In this document: positions 6,329 through 6,672 of the stretch, one piece after another
How positions within the stretch are numbered: the stretch's first letter is position 1
How the letters are laid out: each line of letters starts with the position of its first letter
From: Candidatus Omnitrophota bacterium
Lineage (GTDB): Bacteria; Omnitrophota; Gorgyraeia; Gygaellales; Profunditerraquicolaceae
Length of the DNA stretch: 6,672 nt
Direction of reading: 5' to 3'
Assembly (NCBI GenBank): GCA_028716305.1
Contig: JAQUQA010000065.1
Location: 1-6,672, forward strand
Notes under the pieces: generated by a model
What the model saw: only the letters and a program-made list of their open reading frames with translations
Database searches by the model: none
What the model was told of the DNA's origin: nothing
Program-made: the position numbers and the translations under genes

Positions 6329-6672
6329 TTAGCCTTTTTTTAAGTAATAATCCACGGTTTTGTTTATCATATCTTTATGATTATCGTCAATAGCAAGGAA
6401 CTGTAACCGGGTATCATAGATCAGATCGCGGATGATCTCGCGTGACTCCAGGACCTTTCCGATCAACATGATCGGGTTGGGGTCAAAAGGAAGCCTGATT
6501 TCCAACGCCAGATTTACCCCGGTCTGAAAGGCCCGGTTCGTTGTCAAAAGCATGCCGCCCAAGCTGACATTCTTCGTCTGGGAAACGTCGATATTATCCG
6601 TCTCTTCAACGATGCGATAGGAAACAATGAAACGCGCGCTGATACGGGGATTTTTACGCCTTTCCTGACCTG
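6329..6672 (-). CDS. PilZ-domain protein, probable c-di-GMP binder (N-terminus beyond right edge)
   Basis: The frame is open from the window edge to the TAA, giving 113 visible residues. Both halves of the c-di-GMP signature of PilZ domains are present. RRKNPR near visible residues 4-9 holds the RxxxR motif, and NVSLGG at 34-39 matches the [D/N]xSxxG motif. Between and after them come alternating beta-strand-like segments (ARFIVSYRIV, VNLALEIRLPF, IMLIGKVLESREI), as in the PilZ barrel, then a helical tail (DMINKTVDYYLKKG). Starting the gene at the internal TTG or ATG (6562, 6553) would delete both motifs, so the true start must lie further right. It is probably a small single-domain PilZ protein, but an N-terminal partner domain cannot be excluded. 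It ends 4 nt before hom, so it is likely co-transcribed with the threonine genes. A run of seven A residues lies just before its stop. Confidence 0.85.
   Translation of the reverse strand, partial: GQERRKNPRISARFIVSYRIVEETDNIDVSQTKNVSLGGMLLTTNRAFQTGVNLALEIRLPFDPNPIMLIGKVLESREIIRDLIYDTRLQFLAIDDNHKDMINKTVDYYLKKG

Noticed and set aside
6329..6562. A short 77-codon gene starting at an internal TTG
   Set aside because: The frame is open to the window edge, and the upstream part supplies the RxxxR and NxSxxG motifs of PilZ, so this is the tail of a longer gene.
1..6672. CRISPR arrays, tRNA/rRNA genes, insertion sequences, riboswitch or threonine attenuator leader
   Set aside because: The window is almost entirely coding, with spacers of 26 nt or less. 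No spaced direct repeats, transposase motifs or RNA gene folds were seen, and any leader would lie right of the window.

Overview
The window is a single, densely packed gene block read entirely on the minus strand. In order of transcription (right to left) it holds: the C-terminal part of a PilZ-domain protein, homoserine dehydrogenase (hom), threonine synthase (thrC), a stand-alone CoaB-type phosphopantothenate-cysteine ligase domain, an ApgM-type alkaline-phosphatase-superfamily protein that is the likely homoserine kinase, a CstA-family membrane transporter, and the N-terminal part of aspartate kinase (lysC). Spacings are 4 nt, -4, -11, 20, 26 and 18 nt, so the block looks like one operon. 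No promoter or terminator is visible inside it, and no gap between genes exceeds 26 nt. Both ends are cut by the window edge.

Pathway logic: LysC makes aspartyl phosphate, an aspartate-semialdehyde dehydrogenase (not in the window) reduces it, Hom makes homoserine, a kinase must make O-phosphohomoserine, and ThrC makes threonine. There is no GHMP-type ThrB here. The ApgM-like gene sits in the place where one is expected, which matches the long-standing proposal (TIGRFAM 'proposed homoserine kinase', TIGR02535) that a subgroup of this family does that step in bacteria without ThrB. The CoaB domain and the CstA transporter are unexpected members of a threonine/lysine operon.

The most unusual DNA-level feature is a pair of short degenerate tandem arrays with a 7-bp period but different unit sequences. 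One lies inside thrC, where it appears to code for a short extra loop. The other forms the end of coaB, including its stop codon, and most of the coaB/ApgM-gene spacer. They look like the heptanucleotide repeats known from cyanobacteria (STRR), and one seems to have been tolerated inside a conserved enzyme.

Organism: a bacterium of moderate GC (near 50% by eye). The PilZ domain, the bacterial hom-thrC-ApgM-lysC arrangement and the lone CoaB domain fit an uncultured lineage such as Candidatus Omnitrophota. That assignment rests on recollection of gene order, not on a search, and is tentative.
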